Assembly: GCA_963663975.2 (NCBI GenBank)
Contig: CAXXRA010000015.1
Location: 1,054,001-1,118,000, forward strand
Direction: 5' to 3'
Source of the DNA: JANQRX01 sp963663975
Lineage (GTDB): Bacteria > Pseudomonadota > Alphaproteobacteria > Rhizobiales > Kaistiaceae
DNA: 64,000 nt
Positions 1 through 9,361 of the stretch are shown piece by piece (the first letter of the stretch is position 1; each line of letters begins with the position of its first letter). The position numbers and the translations under genes were made by a program. The notes beneath the pieces are model-generated. The model was not told the origin of the DNA. It saw only the letters and a program-made list of their open reading frames with translations, and ran no database searches.

Positions 1-1464
1 GCCTTCGCCGGCGTCCCCGGCGATCTCGCCGATGATCTGTCCAGGGCGCTCCAGGACGCCGTGCCACATTTGCGCCGCGACGGCGGCTTTGTCCGCCACG
101 ACTACGATCCCGAACTCGACGAGGCGCGGCAATTGCGCGACGACAGCCGCCGCCTTGTCGCCGGCATGCAGGCCGATTACGCGGCCGAGGCCGAGATCCG
201 CAATCTGCGCATCAAGCACAACAATGTGCTCGGCTATTTCATCGAAGTCGGCACCACTCACGCCGAACGGATGCTGGCTCCCCCGCTCAGCGAGCGTTTC
301 GTCCACCGCCAGACCCTGGCCAGCGCGGTCAGATTCACCACCACTGATCTGGTCGAATTGGAGCAGAAGATTTCCGGCGCCGGTGACCGGGCGCTGGCCC
401 TGGAACAACAGATTTTCGATCGACTGGCGAGCGCCGTCGAAGCTGCGTCGGAAAGGATCGAAACCGTTGCCGACGCGCTGGCGCTGATCGATGTCGCGGC
501 CGCCCATGCGGTCCTGGCCGAGGCCGAGAACTACGTCCGTCCCAGGGTCGACAAATCACTGGCCTTCGCGATCGATGGCGGGCGCCACGCGGTCGTCGAG
601 CAGGCCCTCAATCGCGACAGCGGCGGCCAGTTCATCGCCAATGACTGCAATCTCGGCCCGGCCGAGAACGAAGATGCCGGCCGCATCTGGCTGCTGACCG
701 GCCCCAACATGGCCGGTAAATCGACCTTTCTGCGGCAGAACGCGGTGATCGCCATCCTGGCGCAGATGGGCTCGTTCGTGCCGGCCCGGGCCGCCGTCAT
801 CGGCGTCGTCGACCGCTTGTTCAGTCGCGTCGGCGCCTCCGACGACCTGGCCCGCGGCCGTTCCACCTTCATGGTGGAGATGGTCGAAACCGCCGCCATC
901 CTCAACCAGGCCGGCCCGCACGCGCTGGTGATCCTCGATGAAATCGGACGCGGCACGGCGACCTTTGACGGTCTGTCGATCGCCTGGGCGGCAATCGAGC
1001 ATCTTCATGAGGAGAACCGGTGCCGGGCCTTGTTTGCCACCCACTATCATGAGCTGACCGCTCTGGCGGGTCGTCTGACCCGTCTTGAGAATCTCACAGT
1101 GCGTGTCAGGGAATGGCGGGATGAAGTGATCTTCCTGCACGAAATCGCTCCCGGTTCGGCCGATCGATCCTACGGTATCCAGGTGGCGCGCCTGGCCGGT
1201 CTGCCGCCGGCGGTTGTCGAGCGCGCCCGCACGGTGCTGGCGCAGTTGGAGGAATCCGACCGCGGTGCCCGGATCGACGCGGTCGTCGACGATCTCCCCC
1301 TGTTCTCACCCACATTCGAGCCGATCGCGCGACCGGCCGATCGCTTGCGCGAAATGCTCGACGCGGTCAGCCCCGACGAACTGACGCCGCGGGACGCACT
1401 CGAATTGATCTATCGCCTGAAGCGAATCCAAACCGGTGGCGACGATGGCCCGGACGGTCAATAA
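1..1464 (+). CDS. mutS: DNA mismatch repair protein MutS, C-terminal part (5' end outside window)
   Basis: MutS recognises mismatches and starts methyl-independent or MutL-dependent repair. The reading frame is open from base 1, so the N-terminal mismatch-binding and connector domains lie upstream of the window; about 487 residues are present. Visible are the core and clamp region, the ATPase P-loop GPNMAGKSTF (about residue 235 of the visible part), the Walker B stretch DEIGRGT and the switch histidine stretch ATHYHEL. The C-terminus (PRDALELIYRLKRI) matches the MutS helix-turn-helix dimerisation tail. It is followed after 48 bp by glnD on the same strand, an arrangement common in Alphaproteobacteria. 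Identification is secure; only the start is unknown. Confidence 0.97.
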   Translation, partial: AFAGVPGDLADDLSRALQDAVPHLRRDGGFVRHDYDPELDEARQLRDDSRRLVAGMQADYAAEAEIRNLRIKHNNVLGYFIEVGTTHAERMLAPPLSERFVHRQTLASAVRFTTTDLVELEQKISGAGDRALALEQQIFDRLASAVEAASERIETVADALALIDVAAAHAVLAEAENYVRPRVDKSLAFAIDGGRHAVVEQALNRDSGGQFIANDCNLGPAENEDAGRIWLLTGPNMAGKSTFLRQNAVIAILAQMGSFVPARAAVIGVVDRLFSRVGASDDLARGRSTFMVEMVETAAILNQAGPHALVILDEIGRGTATFDGLSIAWAAIEHLHEENRCRALFATHYHELTALAGRLTRLENLTVRVREWRDEVIFLHEIAPGSADRSYGIQVARLAGLPPAVVERARTVLAQLEESDRGARIDAVVDDLPLFSPTFEPIARPADRLREMLDAVSPDELTPRDALELIYRLKRIQTGGDDGPDGQ

Positions 1465-1512
1465 CGGCTACCGTCCCGCCGTCCCGATTCAACAGACCCG
1501 CAACGCTGACCC

Positions 1513-4326
1513 ATGCTCCAGACGCAGGCATCTCCCGACGATCTCGTCGACACGACCGAGCTCGCCGATCGACTCGTCGAACTCGCGGGCAAGTCCGGCG
1601 GGCTGAGTGCTTCGGCCCGCATTCGGGTCATCGGCCATTTGAAAAAACTGTTGGCAGGAGGACGGGAGGAGGCCGAGCGCCGGCTCAAGGCAGACGGCAA
1701 AGGCACATTATGCGCCGAGCGGCTATCGGACTTTCAGGACGCCATCGTCGGTGCGCTCCATCAGTTTGCCATCCGCCGGGTCTACGCCGCCGACAACCCC
1801 TCCACCGGCGAACGCATGGCGGTGGTTGCGGTCGGTGGCTACGGGCGCGGCACCCTGGCACCGGGTTCGGACGTCGACCTGCTGTTTTTGCTGCCCTACA
1901 AGCAGACGCCGTGGGGCGAGAGCGTGGTTGAATTCATTCTGTACGCCCTGTGGGACCTCGGCCTGAAAGTCGGACACGCCACCCGCAGCGTCGACGAATG
2001 CATCCGTCTGGCCCGTTCCGACATGACCATCCGCACGGCGGTGCTGGAGGCGCGCTACATCTGCGGCGAGCGGCCCCTGTTCGACGATCTGGAGGCCCGT
2101 TTCGACCGCGTCGTCAAGCGTACCGGTCCGGAATTCGCGGTCGCGAAATTGGCCGAGCGCGATGTCCGCCATTCGCGCCAGGGCGCGTCACGCTACCTGG
2201 TGGAGCCCAACGTCAAGGAAGGCAAGGGCGGCCTGCGCGATCTGCACACTCTGTTCTGGATCGCCAAATATCTTTACCGGGTGCGCACCCGCGCCGAACT
2301 GGTCAAGGCCGGCGTCTTTTCACGGGCCGAACTGCGCATGTTCCGCAAGGCTGAGGATTTCCTGTGGGCGGTTCGTTGCCACCTCCATTTCCTGACCGGT
2401 CGTGCAGAAGAGCGTCTGTCCTTCGACGTGCAGCGGGAGATGGCGACGCGGCTCGGCTACACCAGCCATGCCGGGCTGCGCGACGTCGAGCGCTTCATGA
2501 AGCACTACTTCCTGATCGCCAAGGATGTCGGCGATTTGACCAGGATCGTCTGTGCGCAGTTGGAAGAGCACCATGCCAAGCCGGCGCCGGTTCTCAATCG
2601 TTTCCTGGGACTGCCGTCCCGCCGCCGTCGTCGTCGGCGGATCGCCGGATCCGATGATTTCGTCGTCGACAATCATCGCATCAACATCGTCGACGATCAG
2701 GTGTTCGAGCGCGATCCGGTCAATCTGATCCGTATCTTTCACGTCGCCGACCGCAACAATCTCGCCTTTCATCCCGACGCCATGCAGCGTATCTCCCGGT
2801 CGCTTCGCCTGATCGATGCGGACCTGCGCGACAACCGGGAAGCAAATCGTCTGTTCGTCGAGATCCTCACCTCCCGGCGTCAGCCCGAAGCCATTCTGCG
2901 GCGCATGAACGAATCCGGAGTGCTCGGCCGTTTCATCCGCGAGTTCGGCAGGATCGTCGCGATGATGCAGTTCAACATGTACCACCACTACACTGTGGAC
3001 GAGCACCTGATCAGGTCGCTTGGCGTCCTGGCGGAGATCGAGGCCGGCAAGCTGGCCGACGCCCATCCGCTTTCCAGCGACATCATGCCCGCTTTGCGTG
3101 ACCGGGTGGTGCTGTACGTCGCCCTGCTCCTCCACGATATCGCCAAGGGCCGGCCGGAGGATCACTCGATCGCCGGGGCCCGCATTGCGCGCAGGCTCTG
3201 TCCCCGCTTCGGGCTCGACGCCGGCCAGACCGAAGCCGTGGCCTGGCTCGTCGAACAGCACCTGACCATGAGCATTATCGCCCAGTCGCGCGATCTCAAC
3301 GACCACCGGACGGTGCTCGATTTCGCCGCAGTGGTTCAGTCGCTCGAGCAGTTGAAGATGCTGATCATCCTGACGGTGGCCGATATCAAAGCGGTCGGGC
3401 CGGGTGTGTGGAACGGGTGGAAGGGTCAATTGCTGCGCAATCTCTACTACCAGACCGAACCGATCCTGAGCGGCGGGCACAGCCAGATCAGCCAGCGTCA
3501 GCGGGTTGCCGAGGCCAAAACCGAACTCGCGGCCGCCCTGCCGGAATGGTCGGCCAGAGCGCGCAACGCGTATTTGAAGCGCCACTATCCGCCCTATTGG
3601 CTGCGCGCCGATCTGGAACGAAAAATCCGCCATGCCAATCTGATCCGCGAAGCGGACAGGGCGAAGCGGCAATTGGCGACGGATTTCAAGACCTACGATT
3701 TCGAGGGGGTGACCGACATAACGGTGCTGGCGCCCGACAATCCGCGCCTGCTGTCGGTCATCGCCGGTGCCTGCACGGTCGCCGGGGCCGATATTGTCAG
3801 CGCACAGATTTTCACCACGACCACGGGACAGGCGCTGGATTCAATCGCCATACGCCGCGGCTTTGACGGCCACGACGATGAGCGCCGACGGGCGCAACGG
3901 ATCAGCGGACTGATCGAGCAAGCGCTGTCCGGCGGGATGAGATTACCCGAGACGGTGGCCGGCAAGGATCGGCGCCCGGCCCGCCTGAGGGTGTTCTCGA
4001 TCGAATCGCGCATCGTGGTCGAGAACCGGTGGTCCGATCAGTTCACGGTCATCGAGGCGTCCGGGCTCGACCGGACCGGACTGCTCTACGACCTAACGCG
4101 TGAAATCTCCGACCTCAATCTCAACATCGCCTCGGCCCATGTCAGCACCTTCGGTGAGCGCGCGGTCGATGTCTTTTATGTGACCGATCTGACCGGGCAG
4201 AAAATCATCAATGGCAGCCGCAAGGCGGCCGTCAGACGTCGGCTGAAGACGGCATTCGACGGTGGCGCCGGGTCACGTCGTCCTGCCGGACCGAAACCCG
4301 CCCGCCGCAAACACGTTCCGGCCTGA
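1513..4326 (+). CDS. glnD: Bifunctional PII uridylyltransferase / uridylyl-removing enzyme GlnD
   Basis: GlnD senses glutamine and adds or removes UMP on PII proteins, controlling nitrogen assimilation. The 937 residues have the expected order: nucleotidyltransferase domain with GGYGRG and DVD near residues 106-120, linker, HD phosphohydrolase domain with LLLHDIAKG near residue 538, and two ACT domains starting near residues 732 (VTDITVLAPD) and 845 (FTVIEASGLDRTGLLYDL). Length is normal for the family. ATG at 1513 is the first start after mutS. The downstream murJ begins 11 bp after the stop, so the two are probably co-transcribed. Confidence 0.97.
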   Translation: MLQTQASPDDLVDTTELADRLVELAGKSGGLSASARIRVIGHLKKLLAGGREEAERRLKADGKGTLCAERLSDFQDAIVGALHQFAIRRVYAADNPSTGERMAVVAVGGYGRGTLAPGSDVDLLFLLPYKQTPWGESVVEFILYALWDLGLKVGHATRSVDECIRLARSDMTIRTAVLEARYICGERPLFDDLEARFDRVVKRTGPEFAVAKLAERDVRHSRQGASRYLVEPNVKEGKGGLRDLHTLFWIAKYLYRVRTRAELVKAGVFSRAELRMFRKAEDFLWAVRCHLHFLTGRAEERLSFDVQREMATRLGYTSHAGLRDVERFMKHYFLIAKDVGDLTRIVCAQLEEHHAKPAPVLNRFLGLPSRRRRRRRIAGSDDFVVDNHRINIVDDQVFERDPVNLIRIFHVADRNNLAFHPDAMQRISRSLRLIDADLRDNREANRLFVEILTSRRQPEAILRRMNESGVLGRFIREFGRIVAMMQFNMYHHYTVDEHLIRSLGVLAEIEAGKLADAHPLSSDIMPALRDRVVLYVALLLHDIAKGRPEDHSIAGARIARRLCPRFGLDAGQTEAVAWLVEQHLTMSIIAQSRDLNDHRTVLDFAAVVQSLEQLKMLIILTVADIKAVGPGVWNGWKGQLLRNLYYQTEPILSGGHSQISQRQRVAEAKTELAAALPEWSARARNAYLKRHYPPYWLRADLERKIRHANLIREADRAKRQLATDFKTYDFEGVTDITVLAPDNPRLLSVIAGACTVAGADIVSAQIFTTTTGQALDSIAIRRGFDGHDDERRRAQRISGLIEQALSGGMRLPETVAGKDRRPARLRVFSIESRIVVENRWSDQFTVIEASGLDRTGLLYDLTREISDLNLNIASAHVSTFGERAVDVFYVTDLTGQKIINGSRKAAVRRRLKTAFDGGAGSRRPAGPKPARRKHVPA

Positions 4327-4337
4327 GGGCGATAGGC

Positions 4338-5897
4338 GTGTCATTGCTTCGCAATTTCACCACGGTCGGCGCGGCCACGGCGGTGAGCCGGGTGCTTGGC
4401 TTCGTGCGCGACGTGCTGATCGCCGCCGCGCTCGGCACCGGGCCGGTGGCCGACGCTTTTTTTGTCGCGTTTCGGATTCCCAATCTGTTTCGGCGCCTGT
4501 TCGCGGAAGGCGCCTTCAACGCCGCCTTCGTTCCGCTGTTCGCCAAGTCGCTGGAGGGCGAGGGTGAGTCCGCGGCCAGGGCGTTCGGCAGTGAAGCACT
4601 CAGTGCGCTGCTGACGGCATTGCTGATCCTGACGGCAATCGTCGAGATCGCCATGCCGCTGCTGATGTACGTGCTGGCGCCGGGATTCATCGACGAGCCG
4701 GACAAGTTCGACCTGACGGTGGTTTTGACCAGGATCGCCTTTCCCTACCTGATCCTGGTTTCGCTGCTGGCGCTCTACAGCGGGGTGTTGAACGCCCGTG
4801 GCCGGTTCGCGGCGGCCGCCTTTGCGCCGGCGCTGTTGAACGTCGTCTTCATTGCCGCGCTGATCGGCACCTTTGTGTCCGGATACGCAAGTCAGCAGGG
4901 CGCGGGGCATGTTCTGGCCTGGGCGACGCTGGTCGGTGGGCTCGCACAGCTCGCGGTCGTGATTTGGGCCACGGCGCGAAGCGGATTCACCCTGGGCCTG
5001 GTGCGGCCGCGGCTTACCCCGCGCCTCCGGCGGCTGGTTTCCCTTTCCATACCCGGCATCCTTTCCGGCGGGGTCACCCAGATCAACATCGTCATCGGCA
5101 CGATGATCGCCACCCTGGCGCCGGGCGCGGTCTCTTTTCTCTACTTCGCCGATCGCGTCTACCAGCTTCCCCTCGGCATCGTCGGGGTCGCCATCGGGGT
5201 CGCCCTGCTGCCTGATCTGTCGCGCCAATTGCGCGCTGGCCGGATCGCTCAGGCTGATGATGTCCAGAACCGTGCGGCCGAAATCGCCCTGGCGCTGACG
5301 CTTCCGGCGGCGGTCGCGCTGGTCGTTCTCGCCGAGCCCATCATCATGGTGCTGTTCGAACGCGGCAGTTTTTCCGCCGCCGCCACCACCGCCACCGCCG
5401 CTGCGCTTGTCGCCTTCGCCATCGGCCTACCCGCCTTCGTCATGATCAAGGTTCTGTCGCCGGGCTTTTTCGCCCGCGAGGATACCCGCACCCCGATGCG
5501 GTTTGCCGCCGCGTCCATGGTCGCCAACATCGCCGGATCGCTGATCCTATTTCCGTTTCTGTCCCATGTCGGTATTGCCATCGCGACGGCTTTTGCCGGC
5601 TGGCTGAACGCGGTTCTGCTGTGGGTTGCTTTGTCGCGGCGCGGACATTTTCCCATCGACCACCGCCTGGCGCGGCGCGCGCCTCTGCTTGCATTGGCGG
5701 CCCTTCTGATGGGGGCGTGTCTGTTGCTCGGGCGCGGACTTCTCGCCGGTATCCTGGCCGATCCGTCGCTGGTCGTCCGAGCGGCGACGCTGGCCGCGAT
5801 CGTCGCCTCCGGGGCGGTGCTCTACGGCGCATTTTGCCAACTGACCGGCGCCGTCAACGTTTTCACTCTGGCCAAGGTGGTGCGCGGCCGGCGGTGA
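4338..5897 (+). CDS. murJ: Lipid II flippase MurJ (MviN)
   Basis: MurJ moves the peptidoglycan precursor lipid II across the inner membrane. The 519-residue product is very hydrophobic, with about 14 membrane segments by eye, and opens with the family-typical stretch SRVLGFVRDVLIA followed by GPVADAFFVAFRIPNLFRRL and EGAFNAAFVP, which carry the conserved arginines of the central cavity. The start is a GTG 11 bp after glnD; starting here leaves the conserved N-terminus complete. Placement between glnD and trpS matches many alphaproteobacterial genomes. Confidence 0.96.
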   Translation: MSLLRNFTTVGAATAVSRVLGFVRDVLIAAALGTGPVADAFFVAFRIPNLFRRLFAEGAFNAAFVPLFAKSLEGEGESAARAFGSEALSALLTALLILTAIVEIAMPLLMYVLAPGFIDEPDKFDLTVVLTRIAFPYLILVSLLALYSGVLNARGRFAAAAFAPALLNVVFIAALIGTFVSGYASQQGAGHVLAWATLVGGLAQLAVVIWATARSGFTLGLVRPRLTPRLRRLVSLSIPGILSGGVTQINIVIGTMIATLAPGAVSFLYFADRVYQLPLGIVGVAIGVALLPDLSRQLRAGRIAQADDVQNRAAEIALALTLPAAVALVVLAEPIIMVLFERGSFSAAATTATAAALVAFAIGLPAFVMIKVLSPGFFAREDTRTPMRFAAASMVANIAGSLILFPFLSHVGIAIATAFAGWLNAVLLWVALSRRGHFPIDHRLARRAPLLALAALLMGACLLLGRGLLAGILADPSLVVRAATLAAIVASGAVLYGAFCQLTGAVNVFTLAKVVRGRR

Positions 5898-5967
5898 CAA
5901 GCTTGCGCCGGTCGGGTCGCTCCGCCATAACCCCGCGCCAAAGATTTCTCCGGGGACATTTTCCGCA

Positions 5968-7017
5968 ATGACCACATTCACCCCACGGGTGTTTTCCGGC
6001 GTCCAGCCGACCGGCAACCTTCATCTCGGCAACTATCTCGGCGCCATCGTGCGGTTTGTCGAACTGCAGAAGACCCACGACTGCATCTACTGCGTGGTCG
6101 ATCTCCACGCGATCACGGTGTGGCAGGACCCGGTCGAGCTGGCCGCCAACACCCGCGAGGTGACCGCTGCTTTCCTCGCCGCCGGCATCGATCCCCAGGT
6201 CAATATCGTCTTCAACCAGAGCCAGGTTGCCGCCCACGCCGAACTGGCCTGGATCTTCAACTGTGTCGCCCGTCTGGGCTGGCTCAACCGGATGACCCAG
6301 TTCAAGGAAAAGGCCGGCGGGAACCGCGAGAACGCCTCGGTCGGCCTGTTCGCCTATCCGAACCTGATGGCGGCTGACATTCTGGCCTATCTGGCGACCC
6401 ATGTGCCGGTTGGTGACGACCAGAAGCAGCACCTGGAACTCGCCCGCGACATCGCGATCAAGTTCAACAACGATTTTGCCGAGGCGATCGCCGCCCACGG
6501 CCATGGCGACGCTTTTTTCCCCGTCACCGAACCGCTGATCACTGGTCCGGCGACGCGCGTCATGTCGCTGCGCGACGGTTCGAAGAAGATGTCGAAATCC
6601 GATCCCTCGGATCTGTCGCGGATCAACCTGACCGACGATGCCGATGCCATCGCCCGCAAGTTCCGCAAGGCCAGGACCGACCCGCAACCGTTGCCGAGCG
6701 AAATCGCCGGCCTCAAGGACCGCCCCGAGGCCGACAATCTGGTCGGCATCTACGCCGCCCTTTCCGGTGACACCAAGAACGAAATCCTGCAGCGTTTCGG
6801 CGGTGCCCAGTTCTCAATCTTCAAGCCGGCTCTGGCCGAACTGGCGGTGGAAGTCCTGTCGCCCGTCGCCGCCGAGATGCGGCGCCTGACGGGCGATCCC
6901 GGACACATCGATCAAGTTCTCGCCGATGGCAGCGAACGGGCCGCCGAAATTGCCGACCGGACCATCGCCGGCGTCAAGGATGTGTTGGGCCTCGTCCGAA
7001 GCCGAAAGGTCAGCTGA
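5968..7017 (+). CDS. trpS: Tryptophanyl-tRNA synthetase
   Basis: Class I synthetase charging tRNA-Trp. The 349-residue protein shows the HIGH-type motif as PTGNLHLGNYLG (residues 14-25) and the KMSKS loop at residues 207-211 (GSKKMSKSDPSD). Length and the C-terminal helical anticodon-binding region fit bacterial TrpRS. The 70-bp gap after murJ has no obvious terminator, so it may belong to the same transcript. Nothing unusual is seen. Confidence 0.97.
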   Translation: MTTFTPRVFSGVQPTGNLHLGNYLGAIVRFVELQKTHDCIYCVVDLHAITVWQDPVELAANTREVTAAFLAAGIDPQVNIVFNQSQVAAHAELAWIFNCVARLGWLNRMTQFKEKAGGNRENASVGLFAYPNLMAADILAYLATHVPVGDDQKQHLELARDIAIKFNNDFAEAIAAHGHGDAFFPVTEPLITGPATRVMSLRDGSKKMSKSDPSDLSRINLTDDADAIARKFRKARTDPQPLPSEIAGLKDRPEADNLVGIYAALSGDTKNEILQRFGGAQFSIFKPALAELAVEVLSPVAAEMRRLTGDPGHIDQVLADGSERAAEIADRTIAGVKDVLGLVRSRKVS

Positions 7018-7065
7018 GCGTCGGCGGGTCTTGTTGGCCGACCAGTCAGATGGCAGCATGACGCC

Positions 7066-7560
7066 ATGGTGTTGAGACGGACAAGCGGCGAAGCCGGACA
7101 CCGCCGTAAATTTCTTGTCATCGTGGATGACACGCCCGAGGTCAGCCGCTCGGTGCTTTACGCCGCCAAGCGCGCGGAAAGTACCGGCGGAGCGCTGTTG
7201 CTGTTGTTCGTGATCGGCCCGGCCGATTTCCAGCACTGGCTGGGCGTGGAGAACATCATGCGCGCCGAGGCCATGGAGGAGGCAGAGGTCGCCCTTGGTC
7301 GATTTGCCGATATCGTCCGCGAGAAAAGCTCGATCGAGCCCGAACTGGCGATCCGCGAAGGCAACAAATCCGAGGAAGTCATCAAGCTGATCGAGGAAGA
7401 CGAGGATATCGCCGTCCTGGTTCTCGCCGCGGGGACCGACAAGGAAGGCCCGGGGCCGTTGGTGACGGCGCTGGCGGGCAAGGGAGCCGGGACGTTTCCG
7501 ATCCCGGTCACCATCGTTCCAGGCAATCTCGACGAAGAGACCATTGCCGACATCACTTGA
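7066..7560 (+). CDS. Universal stress protein (UspA family)
   Basis: A single Usp domain of 164 residues: beta-strand RKFLVIVDDTPEVSRSVLYAAKRA at the start and a C-terminal nucleotide-binding segment ending in FPIPVTIVPG. The glycine-rich ATP-binding motif is present in relaxed form (GTDKEGPGPLVTALAGKG). The first 14 residues or so are not conserved-looking, so the true start could be a little downstream. It lies between trpS and an NfuA-type gene, the usual alphaproteobacterial position of this paralogue. The ligand and the stress it answers to cannot be read from sequence. Confidence 0.85.
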   Translation: MVLRRTSGEAGHRRKFLVIVDDTPEVSRSVLYAAKRAESTGGALLLLFVIGPADFQHWLGVENIMRAEAMEEAEVALGRFADIVREKSSIEPELAIREGNKSEEVIKLIEEDEDIAVLVLAAGTDKEGPGPLVTALAGKGAGTFPIPVTIVPGNLDEETIADIT

Positions 7561-7614
7561 TGCCTGCGCCGGCGGGCCTAGATCAAGGTGTCAGGACAAC
7601 TTTCGAGCCAGGCC

Positions 7615-8172
7615 ATGTTCATACAAACCGAAACCACGCCCAATCCCGCCAGCCTGAAGTTCCTTCCCGGCTGCGAGGTTCTCGACGCCGGAACGGCCGA
7701 TTTCCGCAGCGCCGAGGAGGGCGCGGTCTCGCCGCTTGCCGAACGCCTGTTCGCGGTAACCGGCATCACCGGCGTATTCCTCGGCACCGACTTCATCACC
7801 GTGACCAAGGACGACGTCGACTGGCAACACGTCAAGCCGGCGATTCTCGGCGCCATCATGGAGCATTTCATGTCAGGCGTGCCGGTGATCCGCGAGGGTG
7901 AGGCCGAAGCGGTCGACGAGGAGTTCTACGAAGCGGCCGATGCTCAGACCGTGGCGACGATCAAGGAACTGATCGACACCCGCGTCCGCCCGGCGGTCGC
8001 CCAGGACGGGGGCGACATCACCTTCCGCGGTTTCCGGGACGGCATCGTCTACCTCAACATGCGCGGGTCGTGCGCCGGGTGCCCGTCTTCGACCGCAACG
8101 CTGAAGAACGGCATCGAAAATCTGCTGCGTCATTTCGCTCCCGACGTTCGAGAAATCCGCGAAAGCGTCTGA
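7615..8172 (+). CDS. nfuA: NfuA/NifU-like iron-sulfur cluster carrier
   Basis: Carries and delivers Fe-S clusters to apoproteins. The 185-residue product begins MFIQTETTPNPASLKF, the hallmark of the N-terminal Nfu domain, and ends with the NifU C-terminal domain containing the cluster-binding Cys-x-x-Cys in GSCAGCPSS. ATG 7615 was chosen over the upstream in-frame GTG at 7588 because the conserved domain starts exactly here. It follows the usp gene by 54 bp. Confidence 0.94.
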   Translation: MFIQTETTPNPASLKFLPGCEVLDAGTADFRSAEEGAVSPLAERLFAVTGITGVFLGTDFITVTKDDVDWQHVKPAILGAIMEHFMSGVPVIREGEAEAVDEEFYEAADAQTVATIKELIDTRVRPAVAQDGGDITFRGFRDGIVYLNMRGSCAGCPSSTATLKNGIENLLRHFAPDVREIRESV

Positions 8173-8190
8173 CTTTGGCTGTTGCGCCGC

Positions 8191-8221
8191 GATGGCCCGT
8201 TCCGCAAGGTTCGGGGCCATC
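8191..8221. terminator. Inverted repeat between nfuA and a convergent toxin remnant
   Basis: GATGGCCC (8191-8198) pairs perfectly with GGGCCATC (8214-8221) around a 15-base loop. It lies 19 bp after nfuA and 29 bp before the end of the convergent toxin pseudogene. There is no clean T-run, so termination is only a possibility. Confidence 0.35.
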
Positions 8222-8249
8222 GTGGTCTTAAGCGGCGTCCAAGCACCTC

Positions 8250-8810
8250 CTAGCGCCATTTCTTGTCTGGATCCTGCGCGGTGTGAAAAACCGTGAGCAC
8301 CTCAAGCGTGTCGCCGGCGACGCGATACACAATCAGCAACGGCAACCCGGGCACTGGGAATTCGCGGGTGTCCGGCCGGGCACTCGATCGGCCAATGAAT
8401 GGTGATGCCTCAACAATCGATAGGGTGCGTTCAATACGCTGAACGACCCGCCGAGCGGCGGCGGGGCTTTCTTTCTCTATCTAGAAGCCCCTTCGACCAA
8501 CTCTGCGCCATTCTGACGGAGCGATTTTGTGACAGGATCAAGTCAAGGTTCGATGAGCGTATCTGGATACGGTCAAGAGACTTGGCGCAGGAATTGGCGC
8601 AAAAATCACCCGTCCCTTCGGGTTTCCGGTTGGCGGGCGCCCGACGCCGAACCAATCTAGGACGATGCGGGGGCATCGCCCGTCGATCGTTTCGACGCTG
8701 GTTCGCCTCGCCAATCGGGAAACAGAATTGACTCAGAGTTGGTCGAAAGCGCTCTATTCCGCAAGATTTGCGAGGTCGCGTGCGGCCCGTGTGGTGAGTC
8801 TGAGTTTCAT
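8250..8810 (-). pseudogene. RelE/ParE-type toxin gene split by repeat copy A
   Basis: Reading the minus strand, ATG at 8810 overlaps the antitoxin stop (ATGA) and gives MKLRLTTRAARDLANLAE before a TAG created at the edge of a 275-bp repeat (8482-8756). Beyond the repeat the same frame resumes as IEKESPAAARRVVQRIE, continues through PFIGRSSARPDTREFP and GLPLLIVYRVAGD, and ends HTAQDPDKKWR at 8250. Joined, the two parts give a normal ParE toxin of about 95 residues (N-terminal two helices, central FIGR, C-terminal HxxQDP). Removal of the repeat and one TA restores the frame, apart from one codon that now reads TAG where the family has tyrosine. The toxin is therefore very probably dead. Confidence 0.85.
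8482..8756. repeat. 273-bp family MITE-like repeat, copy A (in toxin gene)
   Basis: First of five copies of the same element, 275 bp including the flanking TA on each side. Its ends are inverted repeats of the TAGAGC..TTTCGACCAACTCTG type; the left end here is slightly diverged (TAGAAGCCCC). Internal stem-loops CGTAT/ATACG, CGATGC/GCATCG and CGTCGA/TCGACG are all present. It encodes no recognisable transposase. It interrupts the minus-strand ParE toxin gene at a TA within a tyrosine position. Confidence 0.85.
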
Positions 8811-9031
8811 GTAGAACGATAGCGGGCAAAAAACCTCTCAATGTCTTCGTCCGACACAAAACGGCCAGCGTCGGCATCCGCAATACCTTCGTCGATCGCC
8901 GCCAACTGAGCTCCCGTATAGCCGCCCGGCGACGGCTTGGTTGCCTCCAGCATCGCCGCGGCTAGTTCGTCCTGACGTTTTGCCGGCAGACGACGGATCG
9001 CCTTTATCGCTTGCTCCAACAACTTGGTCAT
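8807..9031 (-). CDS. Antitoxin of a ParE/RelE-type module
   Basis: A 74-residue protein, MTKLLEQAIKAIRRLPAKRQ onward, ending SDEDIERFFARYRST. The alpha-helical N-terminus and the acidic C-terminal end with 'D-I-E-R-F-F-A-R-Y' resemble small antitoxins encoded directly upstream of ParE toxins. Its stop overlaps the toxin ATG by 4 bp, the normal coupling of such modules. ATG 9031 was chosen because the longer frame upstream (to 9154) has no family-like sequence. The antitoxin is intact while its toxin is split by a repeat, so it is now an orphan. Confidence 0.75.
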   Translation of the reverse strand: MTKLLEQAIKAIRRLPAKRQDELAAAMLEATKPSPGGYTGAQLAAIDEGIADADAGRFVSDEDIERFFARYRST

Positions 9032-9361
9032 AGGCCGATCATACCATGCGCGGCCGTCCGCTGCACTTGAGACAAGCGCTGTCACGCGACAACACGGCGA
9101 GGGATGTTGAGTGCACGATCGAGCTTGATCCGCGCAGTCGGTCCGAGGTTCCACCTGACCCCTGAAACGGCGGCCGACGATGATACCTTGAGGCTTATGG
9201 GCCGCGCCAAATCGCGGTGCAACTGCCCGGTTCGACCCTTATCAGCGAGTATCGACGCAACCCATCCGCCGCAGTTTGGGGGCGGCATGCGCACATCACG
9301 GCACCCCAACCTGGTCGACCCATCTCGACAGGCGGCGCGGAGCTTTGTATCCCGCCGCATC
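9032..9361. other. Intergenic region between the antitoxin and tsaB
   Basis: The 330 bp should hold the divergent promoters for the antitoxin and for tsaB. I see no RNA gene, repeat or protein signature here. A frame open in front of tsaB (from 9104) has no recognisable domain and is treated as non-coding. Confidence 0.4.

Noticed and set aside
9104..9361. N-terminal extension of TsaB
   Set aside because: The frame is open 86 codons upstream, but the conserved TsaB start MRLLALDTS lies at 9362 and the extension has no homology-like features.
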